Below, in pieces: positions 6,179 to 8,608 of a stretch of DNA of 8,608 bases (within the stretch, counting starts at the first letter, position 1; each line of letters starts with the position of its first letter). The translations under genes and the position numbers were made by a program. Below the pieces are notes generated by a model. It saw nothing but the letters and a program-made list of their open reading frames with translations. It did no database searches and was not told the DNA's origin. Source of the stretch: GWF2-33-9 sp964405755 (GTDB lineage Bacteria > Bacteroidota > Ignavibacteria > Kapaibacteriales > UBA2268); the NCBI GenBank assembly GCA_964405755.1, contig CAYOPF010000109.1, forward strand, positions 1 to 8,608. Reading direction: 5' to 3'.

Positions 6179-7843
6179 ATTAAAAAGCAAGATTTCGACA
6201 AACTTAGAAGTAAAAATAATCAAATTATTTCGAATGACGAAATTTCCCTCCTTATTAAAACCAATGAATCTTTAAAATCAATTGTCGAAGAATATAATAC
6301 TGCTATGATGGAATTAGAAATGCAGTCTTATGAGTTAGCTCAAACTCAAGTTCATTTGGAGACCGAAAAGCAAAAATATAAGGAGCTTTTCTTTAATTCC
6401 CCTGTTGCTTTCGTTGTTATTGATGTGAATGGAAAAGTTATTGACATTAACTCAGAAGCAAGGAAATTGCTTAATCTAAGGGATTTTGAGAATTCAAATA
6501 ATCCGTTTTTAACAAACTTAGTTACTGCTGATTTACCTCGTTTCTACAATCACATTCATGAAGTTTTGATTTCCACTGATACAATTAAAGAAGAATTTAA
6601 TTTTGAAATAAAAAATAAGAAACAACACAAAAGAATCGAGTTCAACAGTATCAAATATACAGATTCCTTTAAAGGCAACACCTACATTAGAATTGTTCTT
6701 GTAGATATAACTCAAAGATATGAATTGCAATCGTATACAAACGAACTTCATCAACAACTCAATAGTATGTTGATGTCGGGAAATATGGCTTGGTGGAGAA
6801 TGAATGTAAAAACGATGAAAGCGGAATATCATTCATTGAAAGCTGAGATTCTTGGATACACACCACAAGAATTTTCTGATGATGTAATGCAAATAATGTC
6901 TTTTCTCCATCCCGACGATTATCAAAATACCTGGGACGCAATGCTTCACCATCTCGAAGGCAAATCTCCACTTTATGAAATCGTTTACAGAATACTATGT
7001 AAGGATGGAAAATACAAATGGATTATGGATAGGGGAAAAATTGCCAAATATGATGAATATGGTAAACCAGAAATTGTGACAGGTATTTTTACTGATGTAA
7101 CCCACTTAAAGGAAATTGAGCTCTTATTAACGCAAGAGAAAGACCGGTTATTTAATGTTAATGAAGCAAAAACAAAACTTGTATCCATACTAAGTCATGA
7201 TTTACGCAGCCCATATGCTACAATTATTAATTACTTGGAACTTTTAAATGAAAGATTTGATGTTTTTGACGATTCCAAAAAGAGGGAAATAATTAGTATT
7301 ATTTATGAAACATCAAAGTCTTCGCTACATTTATTAGAAAACATTCTTGAGTGGGCACGAAGTGATAGTGAAATCATAAAAGTCAATAAAGTTGCTGTTG
7401 AGATTAATGGTTATATTAGGCAACAACTTGATGTCTTTGAAAATTCAGCAAAGCTCAAAAATATCAAATTTCAAGTTACTGGAGAAAAAAATTTAAAGTT
7501 AAATACTGATTTGAATTTATTTTCCACCATAGTACGAAATCTTCTTTCTAATGCTGTTAAGTTCTCGCGTAAAAACTCAACTATTTACATAGATTATAAC
7601 AAAATTGATAATAACGTTGTCTTTTCTGTTCGGGATACTGGTATAGGTATGAATGAAAAACAAATTAGCAATTTATTTTCTATTACTAGTTCATCATCAA
7701 GGATAGATACTGCCGGCGAAAGAGGAACTGGGTTTGTACTAAAAATAGTTAAAGAATATGTTTCACAATTAGAAGGAAAAATTTGGGTTGCTTCAGAAGT
7801 AAATCTAGGAACTACATTTTACTTTTCTTTACCTATTGAATGA
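6179..7843 (+). CDS. Double-PAS sensor histidine kinase, soluble; start codon uncertain
   Basis: A cytoplasmic two-component sensor kinase with no membrane span or signal peptide. Numbered from the in-frame ATG at 6305 (512 aa): a coiled-coil start ELEMQSYELAQTQVHLE (3-19), PAS 1 (about 27-140; FNSPVAFVVIDVNGKVIDIN), PAS 2 of the PAS_3 type (about 158-270; HPDDYQ, KDGKYKWI, GIFTDVTHLKE), then a HisKA domain with phospho-accepting His298 in SILSHDLRSP and a HATPase_c domain (N box RNLLSNAVKFS 411-421; G1 DTGIGM 444-449; G2 GERGTGFVL 471-479; end GTTFYFSLP). The G2 box lacks the second glycine of GTGxGL. The frame is open and looks coding back to a TAG at 6158, with no ATG, GTG or TTG. I start it provisionally at ATT 6179, giving 554 aa, because KKQDFDKLRS resembles the usual family N-terminus. 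No response regulator gene is in the window. Confidence 0.85.
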   Translation: MKKQDFDKLRSKNNQIISNDEISLLIKTNESLKSIVEEYNTAMMELEMQSYELAQTQVHLETEKQKYKELFFNSPVAFVVIDVNGKVIDINSEARKLLNLRDFENSNNPFLTNLVTADLPRFYNHIHEVLISTDTIKEEFNFEIKNKKQHKRIEFNSIKYTDSFKGNTYIRIVLVDITQRYELQSYTNELHQQLNSMLMSGNMAWWRMNVKTMKAEYHSLKAEILGYTPQEFSDDVMQIMSFLHPDDYQNTWDAMLHHLEGKSPLYEIVYRILCKDGKYKWIMDRGKIAKYDEYGKPEIVTGIFTDVTHLKEIELLLTQEKDRLFNVNEAKTKLVSILSHDLRSPYATIINYLELLNERFDVFDDSKKREIISIIYETSKSSLHLLENILEWARSDSEIIKVNKVAVEINGYIRQQLDVFENSAKLKNIKFQVTGEKNLKLNTDLNLFSTIVRNLLSNAVKFSRKNSTIYIDYNKIDNNVVFSVRDTGIGMNEKQISNLFSITSSSSRIDTAGERGTGFVLKIVKEYVSQLEGKIWVASEVNLGTTFYFSLPIE

Positions 7844-7861
7844 CAATTTGATTTTGTCTAT

Positions 7862-8608
7862 TTAATCGTTATCTGGCATGGTTACATCGAATGATATTAC
7901 TACAGGACAATGATCCGAAATCTGCTGAGCTTGGGTTTGCTTGAATAATTCATACAAATTTATTTGCCGGATTGAACTTTTAATTAGCCTTTGTTCAGTA
8001 TTTGAAGTAATGGCAATATGGTCTATATTATCCCAATATGGATTCTTGCAACTTCGTAGATTTGATGTAAGAAATACAACTTTAGGATCGTCGGCAAAGA
8101 ATTTAATATTGGAATTTTTTCGATTTGGATTATCATTCATATCACCAACAAAAAATATGTCTCTGTCCTTCTGATGAGTTAGAATTGAATCCAAAAACTG
8201 ATTCATTACCATTGCTTGTTGTTGTCTCAATTCATAACTTTTCTGTCGCAATTCTTCGGTATTATCGTAACTTGAAGTAGATTTTAAATGGACATTCATC
8301 AAAAAAAAGTCAAAATTTCCTTTTTTGGCATAAACTAGAAGACCAGGACGTGTCCGATTTTCTTCAACAATAAGAGGTTTATAAATATCCACAACTTTTA
8401 AATCAATATTACTATTATATAAAATCGCTAAATTCTGCTTTCCATAACCTTCGGCAATATAGTACTTGTATCCATCCAAATACTCAAGAACCTTAAGAAT
8501 AGCTTTTTCGTTTTCTATCTCTTGCACAGCAATAATATCGGCGTTTGTAATGCTTAATACTTTTGCTATATTTTTGTAATCCCAAGTTGCTCTTTCTTTA
8601 TTATCTTG
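7862..8608 (-). CDS. Endonuclease/exonuclease/phosphatase family protein (N-terminus outside window)
   Basis: The frame stays open to the right edge, giving 248 visible codons of a metal-dependent phosphodiesterase of the EEP (DNase I / exonuclease III-like) superfamily. The visible protein runs through TWDYKNIAKVLSITNADIIAVQEIE, where the Glu of AVQEIE is the Mg-binding residue, then MNVHLKST with its conserved His, FVGDMNDNP with the catalytic Asp and Asn, NIDHIAITSN, and the C-terminal ISDHCPVVISF with the catalytic Asp-His pair. Only the N-terminal strand with its first Asn, and any signal peptide, are missing. A GTG at 8527 lies inside the conserved AVQEIE strand and is not a plausible start. 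The superfamily includes DNases, AP endonucleases and lipid or nucleotide phosphodiesterases, so the substrate is unknown. The stop is 18 nt from the end of the convergent kinase gene. Confidence 0.9.
   Translation of the reverse strand, partial: QDNKERATWDYKNIAKVLSITNADIIAVQEIENEKAILKVLEYLDGYKYYIAEGYGKQNLAILYNSNIDLKVVDIYKPLIVEENRTRPGLLVYAKKGNFDFFLMNVHLKSTSSYDNTEELRQKSYELRQQQAMVMNQFLDSILTHQKDRDIFFVGDMNDNPNRKNSNIKFFADDPKVVFLTSNLRSCKNPYWDNIDHIAITSNTEQRLIKSSIRQINLYELFKQTQAQQISDHCPVVISFDVTMPDND

Noticed and set aside
6234..6275. Short frame of 13 codons upstream of the kinase ATG, as a leader peptide
   Set aside because: It lies in another frame inside the coding-like kinase extension, has no ribosome binding site, and has no composition suggesting attenuation.
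8525..8527. GTG as start of the endonuclease-family gene
   Set aside because: It lies within the conserved AVQEIE metal-binding strand, and the frame continues with family-like sequence to the window edge.
1..8608. CRISPR array, insertion sequence, tRNA/rRNA, toxin-antitoxin or defence module
   Set aside because: I saw no spaced direct repeats, transposase motifs, terminal inverted repeats, RNA-gene sequence or defence-type domains on either strand.

Overview
This 8.6 kb window is AT-rich and densely coded, and nothing in it looks mobile or phage-derived. The gene families, the near absence of Shine-Dalgarno sequences, AT-rich starts and a few matches to the TAnnTTTG promoter -7 box suggest a Gram-negative bacterium of the Bacteroidota/Chlorobiota (FCB) group. 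A free-living Ignavibacteria- or Kapabacteria-like lineage would fit. This placement is inferred from family resemblance; no rRNA or marker tree is available here.

Layout from left to right: (1) a truncated minus-strand reading frame (1-119) overlaps by 8 nt the end of an ECF sigma factor gene (112-699) and may be its anti-sigma factor; (2) a phosphoglucosamine/phosphohexose mutase gene (742-2127) lies upstream on the same strand; (3) a glycosyltransferase family 9 (heptosyltransferase-type) gene diverges from it (2185-3174); (4) an outer-membrane protein with two OmpA-like domains (3164-5098, minus) converges on that gene with an 11-bp overlap; (5) chorismate synthase aroC (5148-6128, minus) lies just upstream of the OmpA gene; (6) a soluble double-PAS histidine kinase diverges from aroC (an ATG start gives 6305-7843, but coding probably begins near 6179); (7) an endonuclease/exonuclease/phosphatase-family gene (7862-8608, minus) converges on the kinase and runs off the right edge. 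No stretch over 300 bases lacks a gene.

Functionally, the mutase, GT9 and OmpA-like protein all fit envelope construction: sugar-phosphate supply, LPS-type sugar transfer and an outer-membrane/peptidoglycan anchor. The sigma factor and histidine kinase are regulators, and aroC is housekeeping. No evidence ties these into one pathway. The most useful observations are the likely missing or non-canonical start of the histidine kinase, its altered G2 ATP-lid motif, and the tandem OmpA-like domains, of which only the second keeps the full peptidoglycan-binding signature. I found no convincing new multi-gene system.
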